A stretch of DNA of 64,000 bases, taken from Liolophura sinensis (Eukaryota > Mollusca > Polyplacophora > Chitonida > Chitonidae). A program made the position numbers and the translations under genes. Location: contig NC_088295.1 in NCBI RefSeq assembly GCF_032854445.1, positions 8,928,501 to 8,992,500 of the forward strand, read 5' to 3'. Shown piece by piece: positions 11,851 to 25,900 of this stretch (position 1 is the first letter of the stretch; each line of letters starts with the position of its first letter). The notes under the pieces were generated by a model. That model searched no databases, was not told the origin of the DNA, and saw only the letters and a list, made by a program, of their open reading frames with translations.

Positions 11851-13221
11851 GTACTTAAACAATCAGACACCTGGTTGATACATCATCCAGTCATACCAAA
11901 ACTCAGTACTTAAACAATCAGACACCTGGTTGATGCATCATCCAGTCTGACCAAAATTCAGTACTTCAACAATCAGACACCAGGGCGATGCATCATCTAA
12001 TCTGACCAAAATTCAGTACTTCAACAATCAGACACCAGGGCGATGCATAATCTAATCTGACCAAAATTCAGTACTTCAACAATCAGACACCAGGGCAATG
12101 CATCATCTAGTCTTACCAAAATTCAGTACTTCAACAATCAGACACCAGGGCAATGCATCATCTAGTCTTACCAAAATTCAGTACTTAAACAATCAGACAC
12201 CTGGGCGATGCATAATCTAATCTGACCAAAATTCAGTACTTCAACAATCAGACACCAGGGCAATGCATCATCTAATCTGACCAAAATTCAGTACTTCAAC
12301 AATCAGACACCAGGGCGATGCATAATCTAATCTGACCAAAATTCAGTACTTCAACAATCAGACACCAGGGCAATGCATCATCTAGTCTTACCAAAATTCA
12401 GTACTTAAACAATCAGACACCAGGGCGATGCATAATCTAATCTGACCAAAATTCAGTACTTCAACAATCAGACACCAGGGCGATGCATCATCTAATCTTA
12501 CCAAAATTCAGTACTTCAACAATCAGACACCAGGGCGATGCATCATCTAATCTGACCAAAATTCAGTACTTCAACAATCAGACACCAGGGCGATGCATAA
12601 TCTAATCTGACCAAAATTCAGTACTTCAACAATCAGACACCAGGGCAATGCATCATCTAGTCTTACCAAAATTCAGTACTTAAACAATCAGACACCTGGT
12701 TCATGCATCATCCAGTCTTACCAAAACTCAGTACTTAAACAATCAGACACCAGGGCGATGCGTCATCCAGTCTGACCAAAATTCAGTACTTAAACAATCA
12801 GACACCTGGGTGACGCATCATCCAGTCTGACCAAAATTCAGTACTTAAACAATCAGACACCAGGGCGATGCGTCATCCAGTCTGACCAAAATTCAGTACT
12901 TAAACAATCAGACACCTGGGTGACGCATCATCCAGTCTTACCAAAACTCAGTACTTCAACAATCAGACACCTGGGTGACGCATCATCCAGTCTTACCAAA
13001 ACTCAGTACTTAAACAATCAGACACCTGGGTGATGCATCATCCAGTCTTACCAAAACTTAGTACTTCAACAATCAGACACCTGGGTGACGCATCATCCAG
13101 TCTTACCAAAACTCAGTACTTCAACAATCAGACACCTGGATGACGCATCATCCAGTCTTACCAAAACTCAGTACTTAAACAATCAGACACCTGGGTGATG
13201 CATCATCCAGTCATACCAAAA
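11851..13221. repeat. 55-bp minisatellite, about 25 copies
   Basis: Units begin GTACTTMAACAATCAGACAC and recur every 55 bp. Two subtypes are seen, one with CAGGGCGATGCAT (the middle of the array) and one with CTGGGTGACGCAT or CTGGTTGATGCAT (the two ends). The array starts 436 bp from the acceptor of PKC exon 4, in intron 3. Its last unit runs into unique sequence at about 13221. Confidence 0.93.
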
Positions 13222-15493
13222 TGATTCCAGGCCAGTCAGTGCCTCTTGCCTTTTCTCTTTATATGCATGGGTGCTAATCAACACAACACCAAGTTTGTCA
13301 ATAGTTAATTGAAAAATCTTTGTACTTTTCAGGCAAGACCCATTTAAATACTGAATCAATGTCCTTTTGCTTAAGAAGGTCAATTCAAAAATTATAACAC
13401 TGTTTTTATTATGTACATATTCTTCTAAATAAACAGGCTATGATGAAGTGGTACTAGCATGTATTTCTCCAAACAATGAGATACGGTTAATATTACAATA
13501 TTTTATCCCACAACCATAATTACTGTTAACCAGTACTAGTGTTTATAACAGTTTAGTGCACAAAGTCGCTGGGCACTGTATACCTATTTCTGCTTCATTA
13601 CATCATGATCACAAGCTGAAATAACTGGTTAACAAAATCTGAGTGATTTATATCAAATCCAATGCAGAACACACAGCTTACTGAAGTCACACAACTGTTA
13701 TGCTTTTCATAAAATCATACTTATTTACACGGCCCATTACACTACGTCTGTTTTCTTCTCATACAGACTAAGTCATACACAAGTCCAAAACTGACCGGAC
13801 TCCTGTACTTTCTGGACAATTTCTAGAGAACAAATCAGATCAGCCATCAGAGGGAGATAAAATCACAACTCTTTATCCAACCAGAGTAGACAGTCATTGC
13901 CTGGAGTTTTATCTAACTTATTCAATTCAGCGAGCCGATTAGAAAGGCCCACGGCGAGACGATTGTCCTGCTCCCTCCTGATCTTTAATCATGAAGTAAG
14001 CCTTTAATTTGTACTTGGTGCTAGAATGTATGGGGTGGGGAGAGAAACAGTAAGGCCTAAGCATACCTAAACACACACACACCACACAATCAATACTGAT
14101 AGAAACTGAACCAGACAAGATAGGAGCATCTCCGTACCGTATATATGGTCCCCATACCTATACAGTACCTGATGACCAAAATTCTGACACAACCAGCTAC
14201 AACTGTCAAAGCAATTTCAGTTAAAACAAATGGAGTAATCTACCAAGGATATGTGAACTGATGTCTGGGCAAAGATATCTGATCAGTTACAAATTCGGTT
14301 TAGAGTGGATGCAGGCTGTGCTTTGGAAGTGCCCTTTTAATTCTGCCAGAGACTGACCACCTAGCCAATACCTACTCTATACATACCACTGACAGATGAA
14401 ATCTAATGCCCGAATGGCAGTTCCTGAAATAAATCCCTTGAAGTCACCAATGTGGAATATAGATCCCCTCAAATTACAAACTGTATAAATGTACATGCAG
14501 ACAGTCACAAATCACCAGGTTAAGAGTAAATAACAAATGTATTCATGGTTTGCAAGCTTTGTGGTGGTTTAGGCAAACTGAACAATGAATATAAGGGGAG
14601 TCTACCACAATCAGAAATGAAGTGCACACATACAAATAGCATGGACTGTTATATCATAAAGCACTCCATCATCTAAACAAATTTATTAACCTACATATGT
14701 CAGGTTGTCATTTAATAGCATACTGTTGTTCCAAGTATATAATGGAGATTAGTTTTATAGCTGGATACGTTAATTACTGAAGAGCTTGTTACGTCTGACA
14801 TTAAGACAAGGCACAGAATACCAAAATTATACGCACTGTAATGTAAATGTAATACAAATAGCATGCTGTAATAAGAACTACTAATAGTATATGTATTGTA
14901 TTATCTATGCATTAACTTAACTGAAACACAATAGCATTCCAAGAATCTATATATTCTTTGAAACTGTGAAATTGTATGATATGTGTCCACGTATACATGT
15001 ATGCCAGACTAAGTAACACAACTGGTGATAATTTACCACCGTGTCATCATTTAATGGCAGTCAACCAAGAATTACAAATTTCACATTGCCAGCATAGCAA
15101 TGTCTATGGAATTAGATGTCCGGAAGCTCAAGATACTACCAATCCCAGTTTCCAGAGGGTGTGAGCTTATATACACAGGAAAGCATCTACAAAACTCTCT
15201 CAATTTTGACAATACTGATTACTACCACACTTTGGGTTGCAACAAGCCAGCAAATTTTTCAGCTGATTTTTAATCCGAACAGAAATAAATCAAGTCTATA
15301 TCTGGTAAATAAATTTTGAGGGAACCTGCATGTACTTGTATTTAAAGTAAGATTTATACATACAAACTGACTGCCTAAGTTGTACTGCGCACATTAGGCA
15401 AAAAACGTATAGTCCGACAGTCTGAATTTTACGCCAAGACGATACATGGTTTTAATCAAAGGTAGGGGATTGAATTGCCTGGGTAAAAGTCAA
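13222..15493. other. Unique intronic sequence
   Basis: No gene was recognised. A short GC-richer, high-complexity block lies at about 13905-14000. An AC microsatellite is near 14071-14083. Confidence 0.5.
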
Positions 15494-15505
15494 CAGAATC
15501 TTACA

Positions 15506-15776
15506 TTTTGATTTATTTATTTGATTGGTGTTTTACGCTGTACTCAAGAATATTTCAATTATACCATGGCGGCCAGCATTATGGTGGGAGGAAACCTGAA
15601 AGAGCCCCGGGGAAACCCATGACCATCTGCAAGTTGCCGACAGACCTTCCCACTTACGGCCAGAGAGGAAGCTAGCATAAGCTGGACTTCAACTCACAGT
15701 GATACCCGCATTGGTGAGAGGCTTCTGGGTCATTGCGCTGCGCTAGCATGCCAACCAACTGAGCCAAGGCGGCCCC
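15506..15776 (-). mobile_element. tRNA-derived SINE, full length with 12-bp target-site duplication (family 1)
   Basis: This is the most complete copy of the family. Both flanks carry the same 12 bases, CAGAATCTTACA, at 15494-15505 and 15777-15788, as expected for retrotransposition. The tRNA-like head is at the high-coordinate end and the ATTTATTT-type tail at the low end, so it is oriented on the minus strand. The hallmark CATTATGGTGGGAGG is near 15577. Small changes in the B-box region (TTCAACTC for TTGAACTC) suggest it is not young. Confidence 0.92.
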
Positions 15777-16682
15777 CAGAATCTTACAGTCCCTTGGATT
15801 TAATTAATGTGTAGGCAAATCAAAACCACTGGAGTAAAACAGAGCTGCACAACTGAACTACAGTTAAGAGCTTCCTATCATTCTAATGTCAATATATGAG
15901 GCATACACTGGCTTCAATGCTTCATTTGACTGCACTTCTGCCGTGGATCGAAGTCCAGGTATTACAACCTGGGATAAAAATACCACTGGTGAATGTATGT
16001 GACATGTGATGTCTGCTACATTGTAATGAGGTCTAACGGAAACAAGAGTCCATGGCACACGCATTCTCATGCTACCTACACAGCCATCCACTCCCTCTTG
16101 TTTTCCAGCGGCAATGGACAAATTGCACAGATAACTTGATCAATGTAATGCCAAGAGAAAAGTAGCCACAATAATGGATCAATTTAATGGGTGCTGCAGA
16201 TTTTGTTTAATCCAGTTAGCCTAGGGGTGAAGCACTTTGCAGGAGCAACAGACTAAATGCTTAGATGTTCCAATGTTGACTTTCTAAGCGAGTCATTGTC
16301 ACGGGCTCCCAGGCAATCTCAACTGTGTGTGCACAATATTAATCTTTGCTCCTGCGTCACCAAAGACATATGTCTATACCAGCATGTGTTTCTGAAGGCA
16401 AATTATTAGTCTGAGATGTGTCAGTTGCAGGACTTTTCTAGTCTGCGAGCAATTTCCTCTGTGACAAAGACAAACAGTCAGAGAATGGTCTAAACAGATC
16501 CATCTGCCATACCACATCCCCATGGGTTTACCCAGGAAATCTGATTATATTACACTCAGAGCTGGCCAAGCGATCATACATACTGCACCATTCTTGACCA
16601 GATCAATGACCACATATTTAATTCAGATTCACTACCTGTATGATCAGCAGCTCTGTAAGGTCCTACCAATGTCTATTTATCT

Positions 16683-16868
16683 ACTTCTTATTTATTTGAT
16701 TTGTGAAAGAATATTTCACTTATACAACAGCCTAGCTTCCCCTCCTGCCATAAGTGGGAAGGTCTGCCAACAACCTGCAGATGGTTGTGGGTTTTTCCCG
16801 GGTTCTGCCCAGTTTCCTCCCAGCATAATGCTGGCCACCGTCGTATAAGTGAAATATTCTTTTTTTAT
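16683..16868 (+). mobile_element. Rearranged fold-back SINE (family 1 fragments in both orientations)
   Basis: A partial family-1 copy in plus orientation (about 16735-16868, rc of the hallmark near 16815) is preceded by a short tail fragment in the opposite orientation (16683-16725). This creates a perfect 20-bp inverted repeat, 16706-16725 against 16843-16862. The tRNA-like head is missing. It is the only plus-oriented copy in the window. Confidence 0.75.
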
Positions 16869-19800
16869 TACATTTTAACAATCAACAACACTGTGGATAT
16901 GTTGAAAGATTTTCAACCTGAGGGACAACATACTAAACTGGATGATTTTTTTTTGGGGGGGGGGGGGTTCTTTTTTAACTCATCTGCCCCAGAAGAAAAA
17001 CAGGGTTTTCCACAATGCCAGAGTAGCACCAATACTGACCTCGGAATACATGCAAATAAACCTGAGAACTGTGAGGAAAGCAAATTCTGATCCTGATCGG
17101 ATGAAATAGGTCACGTACACTGGAAGTTAGCAGAACAGCAGTAGCATTTAATACTGTCAAATGAATTATTCATGTCTCTGGAAAAAAGCACCATGTACTA
17201 GACAAAGCATAAATCCTTCCACCATCAGGAAATGTCAGGACACTGAACTGGCTAAAATGAGAGTAAAGTAAGAGGAAGGTAGTCTTGAGAACGTCTTACG
17301 AGGAGTAGCTATGTACAGATCACATTATACAGCTAAATGGTGCACTCCAGAGTGTATACATTCAAATGGTAATACATGCAGCCACTCGTGTATGCGATAC
17401 TGTTCCATCAGTGCTCTTATTCTATACAAGTACAGTAGTGGCCAACAAAAGGAAATTTTACCTTTCTGGCCTGGACAAAAACGTAACAATTATTTCAGCC
17501 ATGATGACAAATATTTTCGCATAACAGTGTTAATGTGTCTGGTTTCCAGCTGGTTTCACAAAGAATTAAGAACACACTGAGGGTCAAAAGCCTTAGAAAT
17601 AACATGGCCATGCAAGCTTTCATACTACATCAAGTCATTTGAAGAGCAAGATATTAACCTGTCAGTATGAGTTACACAAATGGCTACTGATCAATTCTTA
17701 ATTATTGAGCCTCATAGACCAGGGTTTGTTTATGTGTATGAAGATTCAAAGCAACAGGGCAACTCAGAGCCCCTGGCCGCCCACTCAATTTCTGAGGGTG
17801 ATAAATTGTTGGAATGACTCAGCCCTGCACTCTTATATCAGGTGTCTCTCTTCTCATACAACGTTTTATTCCTACGTGTACATCGTTAGTTTTAGGAACG
17901 GATTCATTTCACACTGTCAAGAAGTTTAGACCACCTTCTTTTGACACAATTACCATTGATGCCAAGATAAATCTCAACAATTCGAGCAGGCAAACAGCCA
18001 CTTCAATTTTGGCTCCAAATCAAACTAAAAATAGGAGATGTTCTTTTCCATCAGGAAGGAAATAATGCATCATTCGATTTATATATATATATATATATAT
18101 ATATTATTTATATTATTATATATATATTTATAAAGTTTATATATATTCCATAAAGTCTGACATTATACAGTCCACATTATCTTACATCAATTTAGAGCTT
18201 TTCCCTAGGGACCAACTAGCAGATCAGCTAGCATATTCTACAATATATGCTTCTGTCAGAACTTTACCAATCAACACAATGCCAGCTGAATTGGAAAGCC
18301 GATACTGTGTTCAATAATTAAAGCAATGTGAAGGTTTAACTAGCTTTTCCAGTCACCCTCGAGTGTATATTATTTCTTTTACCAGACTTCATTTGGTGAC
18401 AAAAACTACATAGTTCAAAGCCATTTTGAGGATAGTAATAAATGGGAAATTATTGAAATGAGGAATGCAATGGGAGGGGATTAAGAACACATTGAAAACA
18501 CTTTATGGGCTTCCTTTTTGAACCAACCACTAGTAAATGCAGCCAGCTAAAATGGATATTGGAAAATCAAGATTGTAACCACTGGAACATATAGCTCTAG
18601 TTAAAATGGAGATTGCGAAATCAGGTGAAGAGTGGATAAATACAATACTACATTGGGATCTCAGAATATTTATATACCAAAACAACAGAGCAGACATCAT
18701 GAATATAGGAGTCATACTGATGACTACTGGAAAAAAGGCAAGTGAAAGTCACTAATAGGATCTGGTGATACCAGAATAAAGCCAATTGTCATTAATGCCA
18801 TGAAGTCCATTTTATCAGCCCATTGTACAAGCACTCCGGGTCTCAAAGGACAGGAAGGCTGCAGCAGATCAGAGCAATACTGGCACAGTAATTCCATTGG
18901 ATTTCTCTCAGCCTTCACAATAGCTGATCATGATTCAAGAACAAAGCCTGGCTAGAGTTTAGAAATAAACAGTTAAGTTAAGCTGGCCTCTTTGAATAGC
19001 GCCAACAGGATGTGGCAGAGGGGCAGATATTGGTGGCTGATCAATACCTTTTTATAAGTATTCAAGTAAAACCTACAGTCTGAACTTAACCAGTGCCAAG
19101 TGGGTCTGGAGAGAACCCATTTGCCTGCTGCTGATAGCTCTGCCAAGGACAGCCTCACTCTCTTCACGCATGGTTAAAGCTGTACATATTGAGCCATTTA
19201 TCATCCTGCCATGACAACAGGGCAGAACAAAGTGATCAAATGGTTCTTCCAAATGTCAACCAAAACCACACCTAGAACCTCATCATCCACCCTGCAAATA
19301 GATGCTTGGAACAAAGGGTGAGGGAGAGGGGGTGTGTAATTCTGTCAGTACTACGCTACTCAATCCCTATACCCGCTGTCAAATGGCTGAGACAGATCAT
19401 AGAGCAATCACACCAGCAACAAAATGCGAAAAATGGTATGTTTCTGTATAATGTAATGCTGTCAGACTTTTTCTGAAAACTGTTTATTGTGTTCCTAGTT
19501 CGGAGATGAAGACAATCCTTGATAATATTACACGTGCATGGACATAACACATTGTCTGATCTGGGAACATCAGTCTCACGGCTAATGCTTCCTACAGCAG
19601 ATCATCAATCTTGCCAATACTCTTAGCCTTGACAGAATGTCTTCCCAAACAATTTCTCTGATCCTACCAAAGACCGATACATACAGCCCTACTTGTTTAC
19701 TATCAGAGGAAAACACTGTACAGTGTATCTTCGCAAACTCAAAATCCATGTTGTTAAAAAGACATGTTTGAAAACTTTCCTAGTAGAAGTAAATTGCAGA

Positions 19801-20207
19801 AACTTCGAGAGCAACCCACACTATATTTTATCCCACCATTACAGTGTTCCATGTAATGGATATCAGGCTACCTAGTTCCAATGTCAGCCAATACGTAAAC
19901 AATTTACTAGCTAGAGAAACAGATTGTCAGGGTTGATATAGCTGAGCTGTATCCCTACAACTTTACCATGACCTCCGATAACTGCTACTTAATTCAACCC
20001 CTCAGCAACTGGACTTGCAAGTGATCCATTTAGTAGCAGCTGAGAAGCAGTTTTGTCATAGAATAATGTGTGAATCAATATACAGAGAGGCTATAAATGT
20101 TGTGTGTTTTGTGCCACTAGCAGAAGGTCAAACACTGCAAGCCTATGATAGCAGAATGCATCACTGAGTATGATCTGAATCTACAGACTAACCTGACCTA
20201 ATCCACC
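16869..20207. other. Unique intronic sequence with simple repeats
   Basis: It contains a T8-G14 homopolymer junction near 16948-16969 and an AT-rich TA microsatellite at about 18080-18130. No gene is supported. Confidence 0.55.
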
Positions 20208-22089
20208 AAACCCACGACAATGCCCATCTCTGAGTGACCGGACAGTACTACGCTGACAGTATAGCCTCATACACTGCTGTCCTCACACCCTACATCACCC
20301 ATCTCTGTGTCACCTGACAGTATCACACTGACAGTATAGCCTCATACACTGCTGTCCTCACACCTTACAACACCCATATCTGTGTGACCTGACAGTATCA
20401 CACTTAGGGAATAGCCTCATACACTGCTGTCCTCACACCTTACAACACCCATCTCTGAGTGACCGGACAGTGCTACGCTGACAGTATAGCCTCATACACT
20501 GCTGTCCTCACACACTACAACACCCATATCTGTGTGACCTGACAGTATCACTGACAGTACAGACTCACACTGCTTACCACACACACTACAACACCCATAT
20601 CTGTGTGATCTGACAGTATCACTGACAGTACAGACTCACACTGCTTACCACACACACTACAACACCCATATCTGAGTGACCGAACAGTATCATACTTAGG
20701 GAATAGCCTCACACACTGCTGACCTCACACCCTACAACACACATATCTGTGTGACCTGACAGTATCACTGACAGTACAGACTCACACTGCTTACCACACA
20801 CACTACCACACCCATATCTGTGTGACCTGAAAGTATCACACTTAGGGAATAGCCTCACACACTGCTGACCTCACACCCTACAACACCCATATCTGTGTGA
20901 CCTGACAGTATCACTGACAGTACAGACTCACACACTGCTCACCTCACACCCTACAACACCCATATCTGAGTGACTGGACAGTATCACACTGACAATATAG
21001 CCTCACACACTGCTGACCTCACACCCTACATCACCCATCTCTGTGTGTCAGGTCATTATCACACTGACAGTACAGTTTCACACACTTCTGACCTCACACA
21101 CTACATCACCCATCTCTGTGTGACCTGACAGTATCACACAGACAGTATAGCCTAAGACACTGCTGACTTCACACCCTACAACACCTATCTCCGTGACATG
21201 ACAGTATCACACTGATACCACAGCCTAACACTGCTGATCTCCCTTACTACAAAATCCATCTCCATGACCTAGCAGTATCACAATGACAGTATAGCCTCAT
21301 ACACTGCTGTCCTCACACCCTACAACACCCATCTCTGTGTAACCTGACAGTATCACTGACAGTACAACACCCATCTCTGTGTGACCTCACACACCACAAT
21401 ATCCACCTCACACACTACAACACCCAATCTATGTTACTGGACAGTATCACACTGACAGTACAGCCTCACACTGCTAACCTCGCCCACCACAACATCCATC
21501 TCTATGTGACCTGACAGTATCACACTGACAGTATAGCCTCATACACTGCTGACCTCACACACTACAACACCCATCTCCATGATCTGACAGTATCACTGAC
21601 AGTACAGCCTCACACACTGCTGACCTCACACCCTACAACACCCATCTCTGTGTGACCTGACAGTATCACACTGACAGTATAGCCTCATACACTGCTGACC
21701 TCACACACTACATCACCCATCTCCATGATCTGACAGCATCACTGACAGTACAGCCTCACACACTGCTTACCTCACACCCTACAACACCCTTCTGTGTGTG
21801 ACCTGACAGTATCACACTGACACTATAGCCTCACACTGCTGACCTCACACACTACAACACCCATCTCTGTGTGACCTGACAGTATCACACTGACACTATA
21901 GCCTCATACACTGCTGACCTCACACACTACAACACCCATCTCCATGATCTGACAGTATCACTGACAGTACAGCCTCACACACTGCTCACCTCACACCCTA
22001 CAACACCCATCTCTGTGTGACAGGTCAGAATCACACTGACACTAGAGCCACACACTGCTGACCTCACACACTGCTGACCTCACACACTA
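20208..22089. repeat. About 75-bp minisatellite, roughly 25 irregular copies
   Basis: Units contain ACAACACCCATCTCTGTGTG, then GACCTGACAGTATCACACTG and a CACTGCTGACCTCACAC segment. Copy length varies because the ACACTGACAGTATAG part is shortened in many units. Two subtypes (TATAGCCTCATACACTGC and TACAGACTCACACTGC) are interspersed. It joins the next array directly at about 22090. Confidence 0.88.
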
Positions 22090-22783
22090 GGTCGCCATCT
22101 CTTTGTCTTGTGTCAGTGTCACTTCCGGTTCCTCACTGGGCATCTTGTCTTGAGTTTGTGTCATTTAAGTTTCTGGGCTGAGTATGTCTTGTCTTGTGTT
22201 AGTGTCAATCAAGGTTCTTGGGTGAGTACACCTTGTCTTGTGTCAGGGTCACGTGCGGTTCTGGGCTGAGTACATGTTGTCATATGTCAGTGTCACTCAA
22301 GGTTCTTGGCTTACATCTTGTCTTGTGACAGTCTCACTCAAGGTTCTTGGCTGAGTACATTTTGTCTTATATCAGTGTCACTCAAGGTTCTAGGCTTACA
22401 TCTTGTCTTGTGACAGTCTCGCTCAAGGTTCTTGAGTGAGAACGTCTTGTCTTATGTCAGTGTCACTCAAGGCTCTAGGGTGAGTACACCCTGTCTTCTA
22501 TCACTCTCACTCAAGGTTCTTGGCTGAGTACATCTTGTCTTGTATCAGTGTCACTCAAGGTTCTAGGCTTACATCTTGTCTTGTGGCAGTCTCATTCAAG
22601 GTTCTTGGGTGAGTACGTTTTGTCTTGTGTCAGTGTCACTCAAGGTGCTAGGGTGAGTACACCTTCTCTTGTATCAGTGTCACTTGTGGTTCTGGGCTGA
22701 GTACATTTTGTCATATGTCAGTGTCACTCAAGGTTCTAGGCTTACATTTTGTCTTGTGACAGTCTCGCTCAAGGTTCTTGACC
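22090..22783. repeat. About 41-45-bp minisatellite
   Basis: Units contain CTTGTCTTGTGTCAGTGTCA and CTCAAGGTTCTTGG, with alternating GTGAGTACA and CTTACAT endings. It starts where the 75-bp array stops and ends where a SINE begins, with no unique DNA between the three. About 16 copies. Confidence 0.87.
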
Positions 22784-22945
22784 AAGCAGAACCCGGTGAA
22801 ACTCACCACCATCCACAGGTTGCTGGCAGACCTTCCCACTTATGGCTGGAGAGGAAGCCAGCATGAGCTGGACTTGAACTCACATTGGTGAGAGGCAACT
22901 GGGTCATTGTGCCATGCTGGTGGACTATCCCCCTTGGCCACTGCT
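22784..22945 (-). mobile_element. SINE fragment (family 1), head half
   Basis: The tRNA-like head (minus strand, GTTCAAGTCC near 22875) and adjoining body are present. The tail half with the CATTATGGTGGG hallmark is missing; the element stops at the minisatellite border. Confidence 0.8.
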
Positions 22946-25900
22946 TGAAAATGGAAGGACGTGTATTATTTCATCTAACTTGCTGTCATGTTTGTTTCTA
23001 ATAGACTGGGCATGAAGTGTTGTCATAACTGAATATGCTGATTAGACTTGAAGGTTTCTCTAAAAATCTCAAACATAAAATGCTGCAATCTCATGTAAAC
23101 AGGAAGGCCTTTGAGGGTCAGGATAGGTACGCAAACAGTTGCGGCAGAATGTCTATGAATATAAAAGCACATTCAGTGCACCAGTGTTTTTTATAATAAG
23201 TGGACTTTCAATGTAAATGTTATGGGGTTATGGGGTATGTCTCCATAATGGCCCTATCAAACCACCAAGGACTGGCAAACATCACACCTTCTGATCAGTA
23301 TGCTGTCCCCTTGACACAGAAGAAGTGAAACAGTGGGTCTATTTGCAGGGCTCCTATCTTAAAAGCTAGTTGCTGGGCAAGACTACCATACAGGATGTAG
23401 CCTGTGCTTCACAACAGAAGACCAAAGAGACCACACCACCAGTCACATTCGTTAGTCAAACCAGACCTCCATGTATTGCAGCTTATGTATAATTTATGTG
23501 GCAGTCATTAGGGCTGTGTGTTGTTTGAGGAAGACTGTTGGTCCAGTCTTCGAGCACGCATCCATGTCTCCTGTTTGCCATAATGCAATCACACGGACTG
23601 GGGCAGTCCTCACACAATTCACATTGTCTCCAGTCAGAAACAATCAAACTTTCAGGGTAGTACCTAGGAAGTCAGGCAAGGCTTTCAAAACAGATCAGTG
23701 TAAATCTGTCTATCGTAGGATTATTCTGCTAAAAGAACACAGCCGGTCTTTTAATAGCCAGGACATAAAGACTTGGAAGGAATAATGAAGAACTAAAGCC
23801 ATATCTGTCACAACTTCTGCACTACTCCTTGATTGCTTGCACTTTTTTTTTGGTCTTTCATCATCAAGATTTTTTCATTTCTATGGAAAGTCCAGCAAGT
23901 ATCGATTAGTAGAAGAGCTCCTTGATTTCTAAAGGACACGTCTGTGGAATGAGTCCCCTGATGACGAGTAGCAGGTCATCATGTGCACAGTGAAGCAGCC
24001 ATTTTGAATTCTGACAAGGTGCAGATAAAGCTCATTAACAACCAGGTGATTTTATTTTCTCTAGCCTTCAGTTGGAGAAAAGCAGGATGACTCAAACATA
24101 GCTCAACCCATGCAGCAACACTCACACATTATTGATTGCCTTTTATTCTGACGTATCTGGGCCGAGGTAATTGGTAAAAGACACGGCGTGTTTGACAAGT
24201 GCACTAGGTCACCCAAACCTCCTTCAGCCCCCAACACCATTGCCACAACACAATTCAACTGCTTTAAAAGCTTGTCAACATCACCACAACAAAAAAAATT
24301 TAAAAAATTTGGCGGCAGATATTTCAGTCTCCTAAAAAATTCAAATCAGAATCCAGTTTCTAAGCGTTTACAAGAAAGATACAGTACATGGCTATTGCAG
24401 GTGGACTGCTGCCTTTTCCCAAAGTGCAAACTTTTTCTTACCTCTAAATGCTTCCTGTATGTACATGTACAAAAAGACCTTCTTACATTGTACATATGAC
24501 ACGAAGATGTACATATCAATCCTCTGAAAACAATTTATGCACATCTTCAATTGTACAGTCAATCAATGCTATCAAGCTAGCAAGGACAACGGAATCTGAA
24601 ACTGAAGTCATCATGTGACAACATGGTCACATAAATACAGCTGGTGGATTCTTTAGGGCAGTATATTGGCATTTATTTCTGCATCATGATCAGCAATTAC
24701 AGGTACATGTATTCATCTGATGCTGCTGGAACAGTCCTACACAAATTAATCACACCATTTCCATTCATATGCATGAAATTTTTGGGAAACGTTTTACAGA
24801 ATTTGTGTGATCTGACAGTGATATAAAAGGACATGTTAATGTATCATCATGGCCATAATTTCTTACATTAAAACAGAAATAAAACTTTTCCAGGACACAG
24901 TTTATAATTGTTTTCTTTCATCCAAAGTCATAATAACAAAAACACATCAGATATATAGTTCATTACTGACTTCTGATCTTTACACCAAAGACTACACACA
25001 TATATATAATAATAAAAAAAAATAAATGCATGACAATTTGTTCCAGATCAAGTTGTGTTTGGTTTTTGATTTCAATGCTTGATCAGCTCAATCTTTCCTT
25101 GCAAAAGATATCAGCCAATCAAGTATTTTACCACTATACTGTTAAACCAATAAACCACAATAACATGTTACATTGTGTCCAGTCAGATTGGGTTTTCTGC
25201 AAATCCCATTGTCCCCTAATGTGAACTGATCACTTTTCTTACTTCATTATTCAGTTAAAAATATGCTGAAGGTGTGTAAATGCTAGAGGCAGGAAAAGCA
25301 ATCATCCATGGTCCAGCCATAAAAAGAATGCTTGCCAAAACATTTGCTGATTGCACAACATTCTAGAATGCGGTGATAATTGAGGTCATGACATAAATTT
25401 GTATGGAAATGAGGTATTGATCACCATCATCTCTCTATCAGTGTGGATATTATCCCAACCAACTGCCAAATTTTTGTTACCAAAAAGTCTCGTGTGTTGA
25501 TGTTCAAACAGTAGGTGGTAATTAAAAACTTGGTAAACAAGTAACAATATTAAACAAAAAACATGATAAGAAATCATGGTATCAACATGTGTAACTTCAT
25601 GGTAAAACGTATCAATTAGAACAAAATACTCCACATATGCATTTCATAATAAAATTCTAACAAATACTCAACATTTATAAGAAAAACATCTTTACATATG
25701 ATACCCTGAAATAAAAGTCACATTAAAACAATCATCATGCAATGTATAAATGATAAAAACTGGCTAATACATCCACTTTACAATAATAATAAAAGGGTAG
25801 CAGCTACAATTTACATTTCCAATGACTGGGAAGTAATGATGACTTCAACTGAAATCCCAAAATACAAGTTCATCTAGAACAGCGCTGCTGCATGCCTGCA

